From Arenicola marina (Eukaryota; Annelida; Polychaeta; Arenicolidae), in assembly GCA_964019135.1 (NCBI GenBank), contig OZ025263.1:36620133-36684132 (forward strand): a stretch of 64,000 nt of DNA, read 5' to 3'. Each line of letters opens with the position of its first letter. The stretch's first letter is position 1. Under the pieces are notes generated by a model. That model did no database searches. It saw only the letters and a list, made by a program, of their open reading frames with translations, and was not told the DNA's origin. A program made the position numbers and the translations under genes. This document shows positions 22,146 to 37,375 of this stretch, one piece after another.

Positions 22146-25100
22146 CCCATTGAATGACTGGCCGTGGGACTGGACGGTGTCGGTCCTTACGTCAGCCTCC
22201 CATTGAATGACTGTGGGACTGGACGGTGTCGGTCCTTACGTCAGCCTTCCATTGAATGACTGTGGGACTGGACGGTGTTGGTCCTTACGTCAGCCTCCCA
22301 TTGAATGACTGTGGGACTGGACGGTGTCGGTCCTTACGTCAGCCTCCCATTAAATGACTGTGAGACTGGACGGTGTCGGTCCTTACGTCAGCCTTCCATT
22401 GAATGACTGTGGGACTGGACGGTGTCGGTCCTTACGTCAGCCTCCCATTGAATGACTGTGAGACTGGACGGTGTCGGTCCTTACGTCAGCCTCCCATTGA
22501 ATGACTGTGGGACTGGACGGTGTCGGTCCTTACGTCAGCCTCCCATTGAATGACTGTGGGACTGGACGGTGTCGGTCCTTACGTCAGCCTCCCATTGAAT
22601 GACTGGCCGTGGGACTGGGCGGTGTCGGTCCTTACGTCAGCCTCCCATTGAATGACAGTGGGACTGGACGGTGTCGGTCCTTATGTCAGCCTCCCATTGA
22701 ATGACTGGCCGTGGGACTGGGCGGTGTCGGTCCTTACGTCAGCCTCCCATTGAATGACTGTGGGACTGGACGGTGTCGGTCCTTACGTCAGCCTCCCATT
22801 GAATGACTGTGGGACTGGACGGTGTCGGTCCTTACGTCAGCCTCCCATTGAATGACTGGCCGTGGGACTGGGCGGTGTCGGTCCTTACGTCAGCCTCCCA
22901 TTGAATGACTGTGGGACTGGACGGTGTCGGTCCTTACGTCAGCCTCCCATTGAATGACTGTGGGACCGGACGGTGTCGGTCCTTACGTCAGCCTCCCATT
23001 GGATGACTGGCGGTGGGACTGGAGGGTGTCGGTCCTTACGTCAGCCTCCCATTGGATGACTGGCGGTGGGACTGGACGGTGTCGGTCCTTACGTCAGTGT
23101 CCCATTGAATGACTGGCGGTGGGACTGGACGGTGTCGGTCCTTACGTCAGCCTCCCATTGAATGACTGTGAGACTGGACGGTGTCGGTCCTTACGTCAGC
23201 CTCCCATTGAATGACTATGGGACTGGACGGTGTCGGTCCTTACGTCAGCCTCCCATTGAATGACTGTGGGACTGGACGGTGTCGGTCCTTACGTCAGCCT
23301 CCCATTGAATGACTCTGGGACTGGACGGTGTCGGTCCTTACGTCAGCCTCCCATTGAATGACTGTGGGACTGGACGGTGTCGGTCCTTACGTCAGCCTCC
23401 CATTGAATGACTGGCCGTGGGACTGGGCGGTGTCAGTCCTTACGTCAGCCTCCCATTGAATGACTGTGGGACTGGACGGTGTCGGTCCTTACGTCAGCCT
23501 CCCATTGAATGACTGTGGGACTGGACGGTGTCGGTCCTTATTTCAGCCTCCCATTAAATGACTGTGAGACTGGACGGTGTCGGTCCTTACGTCAGCCTCC
23601 CATTGAATGACTGTGAGACTGGACGGTGTCGGTCCTTACGTCAGCCTCCCATTAAATGACTGTGAGACTGGACGGTGTCGGTCCTTACGCCAGCCTCCCA
23701 TTGAATGACTGTGGGACTGGACGGTGTCGGTCCTTGCGTCAGCCTCCCATTGAATGACTGGCCGTGGGACTGGACGGTGTCGGTCCTTACGTCAGCCTTC
23801 CATTGAATGACTGTGGGACTGGACGGTGTCGGTCCTTACGTCAGCCTCCCATTGAATGACTGTGGGACTGGACGGTGTCGGTCCTTACGTCAGCCTTCCA
23901 TTGAATGACTGTGGGACTGGACGGTGTCGGTCCTTACGTCAGCCTCCCATTGAATGACTGTGGGACTGGACGGTGTCGGTCCTTACGTCAGCCTTCCATT
24001 GAATGACTGTGGGACTGGACGGTGTCGGTCCTTACGTCAGCCTCCCATTGAATGACCGTGAGACTGGACGGTGTCGGTCCTTACGTCAGCCTCCCATTGA
24101 ATGACTGGCCGTGAAACTGGACGGTGTCGGTCCTTACGTCAGCCTCCCATTGAATGACTGTGGGACTGGACGGTGTCGGTCCTTACGTCAGCCTCCCATT
24201 GAATGACTGGCCGTGAGACTGGACGGTGTCGGTCCTTACGTCAGCCTCCTATTGGATGACTGTGAGACTGGACGGTGTCGGTCCTTACGTCAGCCTCCCA
24301 TTGAATGACTGTGAGACTGGACGGTGTCGGTCCTTACGTCAGCCTCCCATTGAATGACTGTGGGACTGGACGGTGCCGGTCCTTATGTCAGCCTCCCATT
24401 GGATGCCTCGCCGTGAGACTGGACGGTGTCGGTCCTTACGTCAGCCTCCCATTGAATGACTGTGAGACTGGACGGTGTCGGTCCTTACGTCAGCCTCCCA
24501 TTAAATGACTGTGAGACTGGACGGTGTCGGTCCTTACGTCAGCCTCCCATTGAATGACTGTGAGACTGGACGGTGTCGGTCCTTACGTCAGCCTCCCATT
24601 GGATGACTGTGAGACTGGACGGTTGCGGTCCTTACATCAGCCTCCCATTGAATGACTGTGGGACTGGACAGTGTCGGTCTTTACGTCAGCCTCCCATTGA
24701 ATGACTGTGGGACTGGACGGTGTCGGTCCTTACTTCAGCCTCCCATTGAATGACTGTGAGACTGGACGGTGTCAGTCCTTACGTCAGCCTCCCATTAAAT
24801 GAGTGTGAGACTGGGCGGTGTCGGTCCTTACGTCAGCCTCCCATTGAATGACTGTGAGATTGGACGGTGTCGGTCCTTACGTCAGCCTCCCATTGAATGA
24901 CTGTGGGACTGGACGGTGTCGGTCCTTACTTCAGCCTCCCATTGAATGACAGTGGGACTGGACGGTGTCGGTCCTTACGTCAGCCTCCCATTGAATGACA
25001 GTGGGACTGGACGGTGTCGGTCCTTACGTCAGCCTCCCATTAAATGACTGTGAGACTGGACGGTGTCGGTCCTTACGTCAGCCTCCCATTGAATGACTGT

Positions 25101-28100
25101 GGGACTGGACGGTGTCGGTCCTTACTTCAGCCTCCCATTGAATGACTGTGAGACTGGACGGTGTCGGTCCTTACGTCAGCCTCCCATTGGATGACTGGCG
25201 GTGGGACTGGAGGGTGTCGGTCCTTACGTCAGCCTCCCATTGAATGACTGTGAGATTGGACGGTGTCGGTCCTTACGTCAGCCTCCCATTGAATGACTGT
25301 GAGATTGGACGGTGTCGGTCCTTACGTCAGCCTCCCATTGAATGACTGTGGGACTGGACGGTGTCGGTCCTTACGTCAGCCTACCATTGAATGACAGTGG
25401 GACTGGACGGTGTCGGTCCTTACGTCAGCCTCCCATTGGATGACTGGCGGTGGGACTGGAGGGTGTCGGTCCTTACGTCAGCCTCCCATTGGATGACTGG
25501 CGGTGGGACTGGACGGTGTCGGTCCTTACGTCAGCCTCCCATTGGATGAGTGTGAGACTGGACGGTGTCGGTCCTTACGTCAGCCTCCCATTGAATGACT
25601 GGCCGTGGGACTGGACGGTGTCGGTCCTTACGTCAGTCTCCCATTGAATGACTGTGAGACTGGACGGTGTCGGTCCTTACGTCAGCCTCCCATTGAATGA
25701 CTGTGAGACTGGACGGTGTCGGTCCTTACGTCAGCCTCCCATTGAATGACTGTGGGACTGGACGGTGTCGGTCCTTACGTCAGCCTCCCATTGAATGACT
25801 GTGGGACTGGACAGTGTCGGTCCTTACGTCAGCCTCCCATTAAATGACTGTGAGACTGGACGGTGTCGGTCCTTACGTCAGCCTCCCATTAAATGACTGT
25901 GAGACTGGACGGTGTCGGTCCTTACGTCAGCCTCCCATTAAAGGACTGTGAGACTGGACGGTGTCGGTCCTTACGTCAGCCTCCCATTGAATGACTGTGA
26001 GACTGGACGGTGTCGGTCCTTACGTCAGCCTCCCATTGAATGACTGTGAGACTGGACGGTGTCGGTCCTTACGTCAGCCTCCCATTAAATGACTGTGGGA
26101 CTGGACGGTGTCGGTCCTTACGTCAGCCTTCCATTGAATGACTGGCCGTGAGACTGGACGGTGTCGGTCCTTACGTCAGCCTCCCATTGAATGACTGTGA
26201 GACTGGACGGTGTCGGTCCTTACGTCAGCCTCCCATTGAATGACTGTGAGACTGGACGGTGTCGGTCCTTACGTCAGCCTCCCATTGAATGACAGTGAGA
26301 CTGGACGGTGTCGGTCCTTACGTCAGCCTTCCATTGAATGACTGGCCGTGAGACTGGACGGTGTCGGTCCTTACGTCAGCCTCCCATTGAATGACTGTGA
26401 GACTGGACGGTGTCGGTCCTTACGTCAGCCTCCCATTGAATGACTGTGAGACTGGACGGTGTCGGTCCTTACGTCAGCCTCCCATTGAATGACAGTGAGA
26501 CTGGACGGTGTCGGTCCTTACGTCAGCCTCCCATTGAATGACTGTGAGACTGGGCGGTGTCGGTCCTTACGTCAGCCTCCCATTAAATGAGTGTGAGACT
26601 GGACGTTGTCGGTCCTTACGTCAGCCTCCCATTGAATGACTGTGGGACTGGACGGTGTCGGTCCTTACGTCAGCCTCCCATTAAATGACTGTGAGACTGG
26701 ACGGTGTCGGTCCTTACGTCAGCCTCCCATTGAATGACAGTGGGACTGGACGGTGTCGGTCCTTACGTCAGCCTCCCATTGAATGACAGTGGGACTGGAC
26801 GGTGTCGGTCCTTACGTCAGCCTCCCATTGAATGACAGTGGGACTGGACGGTGTCGGTCCTTACGTCAGCCTCCCATTGGATGACTGGCCGTGGGACTGA
26901 ACGGTGTCGGTCCTTACGTCAGCCTCCCATTGAATGACTGTGGGACTGGACGGTGTCGGTCCTTACGTCAGCCTCCCATTGAATGACAGTGGGACTGGAC
27001 GGTGTCGGTCCTTACGTCAGCCTCCCATTAAATGACTGTGGGACTGGACGGTGTCGGTCCTTACGTCAGCCTCCCATTGAATGACAGTGGGACTGGACGG
27101 TGTCGGTCCTTACGTCAGCCTCCCATTGGATGACAGTGGGACTGGACGGTGTCGGTCCTTACGTCAGCCTCCCATTGAATGACTGTGGGACTGGACGGTG
27201 TCGGTCCTTACGTCAGCCTCCCATTGAATGACTGTGGGACTGGACGGTGTCGGTCCTTACGTCAGCCTCCCATTGAATGACTGTGGGACTGGACGGTGTC
27301 GGTCCTTACGTCAGCCTCCCATTAAATGACTGTGGGACTGGACGGTGTCGGTCCTTACGTCAGCCTCCCATTGAATGACTGTGGGACTGGACGGTGTCGG
27401 TCCTTACGTCAGCCTCCCATTAAATGACAGTGGGACTGGACGGTGTCGGTCCTTACGTCAGCCTCCCATTGAATGACAGTGGGACTGGACGGTGTCGGTC
27501 CTTACGTCAGCCTCCCATTGGATGACAGTGGGACTGGACGGTGTCGGTCCTTACGTCAGCCTCCCATTGAATGACTGTGGGACTGGACGGTGTCGGTCCT
27601 TACGTCAGCCTCCCATTGAATGACTGTGGGACTGGACGGTGTCGGTCCTTACGTCAGCCTCCCATTAAATGACTGTGGGACTGGACGGTGTCGGTCCTTA
27701 CGTCAGCCTCCCATTGAATGACTGTGGGACTGGACGGTGTCGGTCCTTACGTCAGCCTCCCATTAAATGACTGTGGGACTGGACGGTGTCGGTCCTTACG
27801 TCAGCCTCCCATTGAATGACAGTGGGACTGGACGGTGTCGGTCCTTACGTCAGCCTCCCATTGGATGACTGGCGGTGGGACTGGAGGGTGTCGGTCCTTA
27901 CGTCAGCCTCCCATTGGATGACTGGCGGTGGGACTGGACGGTGTCGGTCCTTACGTCAGCCTCCCATTGAATGACTGTGGGACTGGACGGTGTCGGTCCT
28001 TACGTCAGCCTCCCATTAAATGACTGTGAGACTGGAGGGTGTCGGTCCTTACGTCAGCCTCCCATTAAATGACTGTGGGACTGGACGGTGTCGGTCTTTA

Positions 28101-31059
28101 CGTCAGCCTCCCATTAAATGACTGTGGGACTGGACGGTGTCGGTCCTTACGTCAGCCTCCCATTGAATGACTGGCGGTGGGACTGGAGGGTGTCGGTCCT
28201 TACGTCAGCCTCCCATTAAATGACAGTGGGACTGGACGGTGTCGGTCCTTACGTCAGCCTCCCATTGGATGACTGGGGGACTGGACGGTGTCGGTCCTTA
28301 CGTCAGCCTCCCATTGAATGACAGTGGGACTGGACGGTGTCGGTCTTTACGTCAGCCTCCCATTGAATGACTGGCGGTGGGACTGGAGGGTGTCGGTCCT
28401 TACGTCAGCCTCCCATTAAATGACAGTGGGACTGGACGGTGTCGGTCCTTACGTCAGCCTCCCATTAAATGACTGTGGGACTGGACGGTGTCGGTCCTTA
28501 CGTCAGCCTCCCATTGAATGACAGTGGGACTGGACGGTGTCGGTCCTTACGTCAGCCTCCCATTGGATGACTGGCGGTGGGACTGGAGGGTGTCGGTCCT
28601 TACGTCAGCCTCCCATTGGATGACAGTGGGACTGGACGGTGTCGGTCCTTACGTCAGCCTCCCATTAAATGACTGTGGGACTGGACGGTGTCGGTCCTTA
28701 CGTCAGCCTCCCATTGAATGACAGTGGGACTGGACGGTGTCGGTCCTTACGTCAGCCTCCCATTGGATGAATGGCGGTGGGACTGGACGGTGTCGGTCCT
28801 TACGTCAGCCTCCCATTGAATGACTGGCCGTGGGACTGGACGGTGTCGGTCCTTACGTCAGCCTCCCATTGAATGACTGTGAGACTGGACGGTGTCGGTC
28901 CTTATGTCAGCTTCCCATTGGATGACTGTGGGACTGGACGGTGTCGGTCCTTACGTCAGCCTCCCATTGAATGACTGTGAGACTGGACGGTGTCGGTCCT
29001 TACGTCAGCCTCCTATTGAATGACTGTGGGAGTGGACGGTGTCGGTCCTTACGTCAGCCTCCCATTGAATGACTGTGGGACTGGACGGTGTCGGTCCTTA
29101 CGTCAGCCTCCCATTGAATGACTGTGAGACTGGACGGTGTCGGTCCTTACGTCAGCCTCCCATTGGATGACTGTGAGACTGGACGGTGTCGGTCCTTACG
29201 TCAGCCTCCCATTAAATGACTGTGAGACTGGACGGTGTCGGTCCTTACGTCAGCCTCTCATTGAATGACTGTGGGACTGGACGGTGTCGGTCCTTACGCC
29301 AGCCTCCCATTAAATGACTGTGGGACTGGACGGTGTCGGTCCTTACGTCAACCTCCCATTGAATGACAGTGGGACTGGACGGTGTCGGTCCTTACGTCAG
29401 CCTCCCATTGAATGACTGTGGGACTGGACGGTGTCGGTCCTTACGTCAGCCTCCCATTGAATGACTGTGAGACTGGACGGTGTCGGTCCTTACGTCAGCC
29501 TCCCATTGGATGACTGTGAGACTGGACGGTGTCGGTCCTTACGTCAGCCTCCCATTGAATGACAGTGGGACTGGACGGTGTCGGTCCTTACGTCAGCCTC
29601 TCATTGAATGACTGTGGGACTGGACGGTGTCGGTCCTTACGCCAGCCTCCCATTAAATGACTGTGGGACTGGACGGTGTCGGTCCTTACGTCAGCCTCCC
29701 ATTGAATGACTGGCGGTGGGACTGGACGGTGTCGGTCCTTACGTCAGCCTCCCATTGAATGACTGTGAGACTGGACGGTGTCGGTCCTTACGTCAGCCTC
29801 CCATTGAATGACTGTGAGACTGGACGGTGTCGGTCCTTACGTCAGCCTCCCATTGAATGACTGTGAGACTGGACGGTGTCGGTCCTTACGTCAGCCTCCC
29901 ATTGAATGACAGTGAGACTGGACGGTGTCGGTCCTTACGTCAGCCTCCCATTAAATGACTGTGGGACTGGACGGTGTCGGTCCTTACGTCAGCCTCCCAT
30001 TGAATGACAGTGGGACTGGACGGTGTCGGTCCTTACGTCAGCCTCCCATTGGATGACTGGCGGTGGGACTGGAGGGTGTCGGTCCTTACGTCAGCCTCCC
30101 ATTGGATGACTGGCGGTGGGACTGGACGGTGTCGGTCCTTACGTCAGCCTCCCATTGAATGACTGTGGGACTGGACGGTGTCGGTCCTTACGTCAGCCTC
30201 CCATTAAATGACTGTGAGACTGGACGGTGTCGGTCCTTACGTCAGCCTCCCATTAAATGACTGTGGGACTGGACGGTGTCGGTCCTTACGTCAGCCTCCC
30301 ATTAAATGACTGGCGGTGGGACTGGCGGGTGTCGGTCCTTACGTCAGCCTCCCATTAAATGACAGTGGGACTGGACGGTGTCGGTCCTTACGTCAGCCTC
30401 CCATTAAATGACTGTGGGACTGGACGGTGTCGGTCCTTACGTCAGCCTCCCATTGAATGACAGTGGGACTGGACGGTGTCGGTCCTTACGTCAGCCTCCC
30501 ATTGGATGACTGGCGGTGGGACTGGAGGGTGTCGGTCCTTACGTCAGCCTCCCATTGGATGACTGGCGGTGGGACTGGACGGTGTCGGTCCTTACGTCAG
30601 CCTCCCATTAAATGACTGTGGGACTGGACGGTGTCGGTCCTTACGTCAGCCTCCCATTGAATGACAGTGGGACTGGACGGTGTCGGTCCTTACGTCAGCC
30701 TCCCATTGGATGACTGGCGGTGGGACTGGAGGGTGTCGGTCTTTACGTCAGCCTCCCATTGGATGACAGTGGGACTGGACGGTGTCGGTCCTTACGTCAG
30801 CCTCCCATTGAATGACAGTGGGACTGGACGGTGTCGGTCCTTACGTCAGCCTCCCATTGGATGACTGGCGGTGGGACTGGAGGGTGTCGGTCCTTACGTC
30901 AGCCTCCCATTGGATGACTGGCGGTGGGACTGGACGGTGTCGGTCCTTACGTCAGCCTCCCATTGAATGACAGTGGGACTGGACGGTGTCGGTCCTTACG
31001 TCAGCCTCCCATTGGATGACTGGCGGTGGGACTGGAGGGTGTCGGTCCTTACGTCAGCC

Positions 31060-34000
31060 TCGCATTGGATGACTGGCGGTGGGACTGGACGGTGTCGGTC
31101 CTTACGTCAGCCTCCCATTGGATGACTGGCGGTGGGACTGGAGGGTGTCGGTCCTTACTTCAGCCTCCCATTGGATGAATGGCGGTGGGACTGGACGGTG
31201 TCGGTCCTTACGTCAGCCTCCCATTAAATGACTGTGGGACGACGGTGTCGGTCCTTACGTCAGCCTCCCATTGAATGACAGTGGGACTGGACGGTGTCGG
31301 TCCTTACGTCAGCCTCCCATTAAATGACTGTGGGACTGGACGGTGTCGGTCCTTACGTCAGCCTCCCATTGAATGACAGTGGGACTGGACGGTGTCGGTC
31401 CTTACGTCAGCCTCCCATTGGATGACTGGCGGTGGGACTGGAGGGTGTCGGTCCTTACGTCAGCCTCCCATTGAATGACAGTGGGACTGGACGGTGTCGG
31501 TCCTTACGTCAGCCTCCCATTAAATGACTGTGGGACTGGACGGTGTCGGTCCTTACGTCAGCCTCCCATTGAATGACAGTGGGACTGGACGGTGTCGGTC
31601 CTTACGTCAGCCTCCCATTGAATGACTGGCCGTGGGACTGGAGGGTGTCGGTCCTTACGTCAGCCTCCCATTAAATGACTGTGGGACTGGACGGTGTCGG
31701 TCCTTACGTCAGCCTCCCATTGAATGACTGTGGGACTGGACGGTGTCGGTCCTTACGTCAGCCTCCCATTGGATGACTGTGGGACTGGACGGTGTCGGTC
31801 CTTACGTCAGCCTCCCATTGGATGACAGTGGGACTGGACGGTGTCGGTCCTTACGTCAGCCTCCCATTGAATGACTGTGGGACTGGACGGTGTCGGTCCT
31901 TACGTCAGCCTCCCATTGGATGACAGTGGGACTGGACGGTGTCGGTCCTTACGTCAGCCTCCCATTGGATGACAGTGGGACTGGACGGTGTCGGTCCTTA
32001 CGTCAGCCACCCATTAAATGACTGTGGGACTGGACGGTGTCGGTCCTTACGTCAGCCTCCCATTGAATGACAGTGGGACTGGACGGTGTCGGTCCTTACG
32101 TCAGCCTCCCATTGGATGACTGGCGGTGGGACTGGAGGGTGTCGGTCCTTACGTCAGCCTCCCATTGGATGACTGGCCGTGGGACTGGACGGTGTCGGTC
32201 CTTACGTCAGCCTCCCATTGAATGACTGGCCGTGGGACTGGACGGTGTCGGTCCTTACGTCAGCCTCCCATTGAATGACTGTGAGACTGGACGGTGTCGG
32301 TCCTTATGTCAGCTTCCCATTGGATGACTGTGGGACTGGACGGTGTCGGTCCTTACGTCAGCCTCCCATTGAATGACTGTGAGACTGGACGGTGTCGGTC
32401 CTTACGTCAGCCTCCCATTGAATGACTGTGGGACTGGACGGTGTCGGTCCTTATTTCAGCCTCCCATTGGATGACTGTGGGACTGGACGGTGTCGGTCCT
32501 TACGTCAGCCTCCCATTGAATGACTGTGGGACTAGACGGTGTCGGTCCTTATTTCAGCCTCCCATTGGATGACTGTGGGACTGGACGGTGTCGGTCCTTA
32601 CGTCAGCCTCCCATTGGATGACTGGCGGTGGGACTGGACGGTGTCGGTCCTTACGTCAGCCTCCCATTGGATGACTGGCGGTGGGACTGGAGGGTGTCGG
32701 TCCTTACGTCAGCCTCCCATTGGATGAATGGCGGTGGGACTGGACGGTGTCGGTCCTTACGTCAGCCTCCCATTAAATGACTGTGGGACGACGGTGTCGG
32801 TCCTTACGTCAGCCTCCCATTGAATGACAGTGGGACTGGACGGTGTCGGTCCTTACGTCAGCCTCCCATTAAATGACTGTGGGACTGGACGGTGTCGGTC
32901 CTTACGTCAGCCTCCCATTGAATGACAGTGGGACTGGACGGTGTCGGTCCTTACGTCAGCCTCCCATTGGATGACTGGCGGTGGGACTGGAGGGTGTCGG
33001 TCCTTACGTCAGCCTCCCATTGAATGACAGTGGGACTGGACGGTGTCGGTCCTTACGTCAGCCTCCCATTAAATGACTGTGGGACTGGACGGTGTCGGTC
33101 CTTACGTCAGCCTCCCATTGAATGACAGTGGGACTGGACGGTGTCGGTCCTTACGTCAGCCTCCCATTGAATGACTGGCCGTGGGACTGGAGGGTGTCGG
33201 TCCTTACGTCAGCCTCCCATTAAATGACTGTGGGACTGGACGGTGTCGGTCCTTACGTCAGCCTCCCATTGAATGACTGTGGGACTGGACGGTGTCGGTC
33301 CTTACGTCAGCCTCCCATTGGATGACGGTGGGACTGGACGGTGTCGGTCCTTACGTCAGCCTCCCATTGGATGACAGTGGGACTGGACGGTGTCGGTCCT
33401 TACGTCAGCCTCCCATTGAATGACTGTGGGACTGGACGGTGTCGGTCCTTACGTCAGCCTCCCATTGGATGACAGTGGGACTGGACGGTGTCGGTCCTTA
33501 CGTCAGCCTCCCATTGGATGACAGTGGGACTGGACGGTGTCGGTCCTTACGTCAGCCACCCATTAAATGACTGTGGGACTGGACGGTGTCGGTCCTTACG
33601 TCAGCCTCCCATTGAATGACAGTGGGACTGGACGGTGTCGGTCCTTACGTCAGCCTCCCATTGGATGACTGGCGGTGGGACTGGAGGGTGTCGGTCCTTA
33701 CGTCAGCCTCCCATTGGATGACTGGCCGTGGGACTGGACGGTGTCGGTCCTTACGTCAGCCTCCCATTGAATGACTGGCCGTGGGACTGGACGGTGTCGG
33801 TCCTTACGTCAGCCTCCCATTGAATGACTGTGAGACTGGACGGTGTCGGTCCTTATGTCAGCTTCCCATTGGATGACTGTGGGACTGGACGGTGTCGGTC
33901 CTTACGTCAGCCTCCCATTGAATGACTGTGAGACTGGACGGTGTCGGTCCTTACGTCAGCCTCCCATTGAATGACTGTGGGACTGGACGGTGTCGGTCCT

Positions 34001-34156
34001 TATTTCAGCCTCCCATTGGATGACTGTGGGACTGGACGGTGTCGGTCCTTACGTCAGCCTCCCATTGAATGACTGTGGGACTAGACGGTGTCGGTCCTTA
34101 TTTCAGCCTCCCATTGGATGACTGTGGGACTGGACGGTGTCGGTCCTTACGTCAGC
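31060..34156. repeat. Tandem duplication of a 1549-bp block inside family F
   Basis: Rare variants repeat at an offset of 1549. Examples are the shortened GGGACGACGG unit near 31236/32785, GCCACCCATTAAATG at 32005/33554, TTATGTCAGCTTCCC near 32303/33852, and GGGACTAGACGG near 32528/34077. The length fits about 31 monomers including eight 53-bp forms. At least two single-base differences separate the copies (for example TTACTTCAG against TTACGTCAG near 31156/32705). Confidence 0.87.
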
Positions 34157-37100
34157 CTCCCATTGAATGACTGTGAGACTGGACGGTGTCGGTCCTTACG
34201 TCAGCCTCCTATTGAATGACTGTGGGAGTGGACGGTGTCGGTCCTTACGTCAGCCTCCCATTGAATGACTGTGGGACTGGACGGTGTCGGTCCTTACGTC
34301 AGCCTCCCATTGAATGACTGTGAGACTGGACGGTGTCGGTCCTTACGTCAACCTCCCATTGAATGACAGTGGGACTGGACGGTGTCGGTCCTTACGTCAG
34401 CCTCCCATTAAATGACTGTGAGACTGGACGGTGTCGGTCCTTACGTCAGCCTCTCATTGAATGACTGTGGGACTGGACGGTGTCGGTCCTTACGCCAGCC
34501 TCCCATTAAATGACTGTGGGACTGGACGGTGTCGGTCCTTACGTCAACCTCCCATTGAATGACAGTGGGACTGGACGGTGTCGGTCCTTACGTCAGCCTC
34601 CCATTGAATGACAGTGGGACTGGACGGTGTCGGTCCTTACGTCAGCCTCCCATTGAATGACTGTGAGACTGGACGGTGTCGGTCCTTACGTCAGCCTCCC
34701 ATTGGATGACTGTGAGACTGGACGGTGTCGGTCCTTACGTCAGCCTCCCATTGAATGACAGTGGGACTGGACGGTGTCGGTCCTTACGTCAGCCTCCCAT
34801 TGAATGACAGTGGGACTGGACGGTGTCGGTCCTTACGTCAGCCTCCCATTGAATGACTGTGGGACTGGACGGTGTCGGTCCTTACGTCAGCCTCCCATTG
34901 AATGACAGTGGGACTGGACGGTGTCGGTCCTTACGTCAGCCTCCCATTAAATGACTGTGGGACTGGACGGTGTCGGTCCTTACGTCAACCTCCCATTGAA
35001 TGACAGTGGGACTGGACGGTGTCGGTCCTTACGTCAGCCTCCCATTGAATGACAGTGGGACTGGACGGTGTCGGTCCTTACGTCAGCCTCCCATTGAATG
35101 ACTGTGAGACTGGACGGTGTCGGTCCTTACGTCAGCCTCCCATTGGATGACTGTGAGACTGGACGGTGTCGGTCCTTACGTCAGCCTCCCATTGAATGAC
35201 AGTGGGACTGGACGGTGTCGGTCCTTACGTCAGCCTCCCATTGAATGACTGGCGGTGGGACTGGACGGTGTCGGTCCTTACGTCAGCCTCCCATTGAATG
35301 ACTGGCGGTGGGACTGGACGGTGTCGGTCCTTACGTCAGCCTCCCTTTGAATGACTGTGAGACTGGACGGTGTCGGTCCTTACGTCAGCCTCCCATTGAA
35401 TGACTGTGAGACTGGACGGTGTCGGTCCTTACGTCAGCCTCCCATTGAATGACAGTGGGACTGGACGGTGTCGGTCCTTACGTCAGCCTCCCATTGAATG
35501 ACAGTGGGACTGGACGGTGTCGGTCCTTACGTCAGCCTCCCATTAAATGACTGTGGGACTGGACGGTGTCGGTCCTTACGTCAGCCTCCCATTGAATGAC
35601 TGTGAGACTGGACGGTGTCGGTCCTTACGTCAGCCTCCCATTAAATGACTGTGGGACTGGACGGTGTCGGTCCTTACGTCAGCCTCCCATTGAATGACAG
35701 TGGGACTGGACGGTGTCGGTCCTTACGTCAGCCTCCCATTGGATGACTGGCGGTGGGACTGGAGGGTGTCGGTGCTTACGTCAGCCTCCCATTGGATGAC
35801 TGGCGGTGGGACTGGACGGTGTCGGTCCTTACGTCAGCCTCCCATTGGATGAGTGTGAGACTGGACGGTGTCGGTCCTTACGTCAGCCTCCCATTGAATG
35901 ACTGTGGGACTGGACGGTGTCGGTCCTTACGTCAGCCTCCCATTGAATGACTGTGAGACTGGACGGTGTCGGTCCTTATGTCAGCCTCCCATTGGATGAC
36001 TGTGGGACTGGACGGTGTCGGTCCTTACGTCAGCCTCCCTTTGAATGACTGTGAGACTGGACGGTGTCGGTCCTTACGTCAGCCTCCCATTGAATGACTG
36101 GGACTGGACGGTGTCGGTCCTTACGTCAGCCTCCCATTGAATGACTGTGGGAGTGGACGGTGTCGGTCCTTACGTCAGCTTCCCATTGAATGACTGTGGG
36201 ACTGGACGGTGTCGGTCCTTACGTCAGCCTCCCATTGAATGACTGTGAGACTGGACGGTGTCGGTCCTTACGTCAGCCTCCCATTGAATGACTGTGGGAC
36301 TAGACGGTGTCGGTCCTTATTTCAGCCTCCCATTGGATGACTGTGGGACTGGACGGTGTCGGTCCTTACGTCAGCCTCCCATTGAATGACTGTGAGACTG
36401 GACGGTGTCGGTCCTTACGTCAGTCTCCTACTTAATGACTGTGGGAGTGGAAGGTGTCGGTCCTTACGTCAGCCTCCCATTGAATGACTGTGGGACTGGA
36501 CGGTGTCGGTCCTTACGTCAGCCTCCCATTAAATGACTGTGAGACTGGACGGTGTCGGTCCTTACGTCAGCCTCCCATTGAATGACTGTGAGACTGGACG
36601 GTGTCGGTCCTTACGTCAGCCTCCCATTGAATGACTGTGAGACTGGACGGTGTCGGTCCTTACGTCAGCCTCCCATTGAATGACTGGCCGTGGGACTGGA
36701 GGGTGTCGGTCCTTACGTCAGCCTCCCATTGGATGGCTGTGAGATTGGACGGTGTCGGTCCTTACGTCAGCCTCTCATTGAATGACTGTGGGACTGGACG
36801 GTGTCGGTCCTTACGTCAGCCTCCCATTAAATGACTGTGGGACTGGACGGTGTCGGTCCTTACGTCAGCCTCCCATTGAATGACTGTGAGACTGGAAGGT
36901 GTCGGTCCTTACGTCAGCCTCCCATTGGATGACTGGCCGTGGGACTGGACGGTGTCGGTCCTTACGTGAGCCTCCCATTGAATGACTGTGAGACTGGAGG
37001 TGTCGGTGCTTACGTCAGCCTCCCATTGAATGACTGTGGGACTGGACGGTGTCGGTCCTTACGTCAGCCTCCCACTGGATGACTGGCCGTGGGACTGGAG

Positions 37101-37375
37101 GGTGTCGGTTCTTACGTCAGCCTCCCATTGAATGACTGTGAGACTGGACGGTGTCGGTCCTTACGTCAGCCTCCCATTGAATGACTGTGAGACTGGACGG
37201 TGTCGGTCCTTACGTCAGCCTCCCTTTGAATGACTGTGAGACTGGACGGTGTCGGTCCTTACGTCAGCCTCCCATTGAATGACTGGCCGTGGGACTGGAG
37301 GGTGTCGGTTCTTACGTCAGCCTCCCATTGAATGACTTTGAGACTGGACGGTGTCGGTTCTTACGTCAGCCTCCC

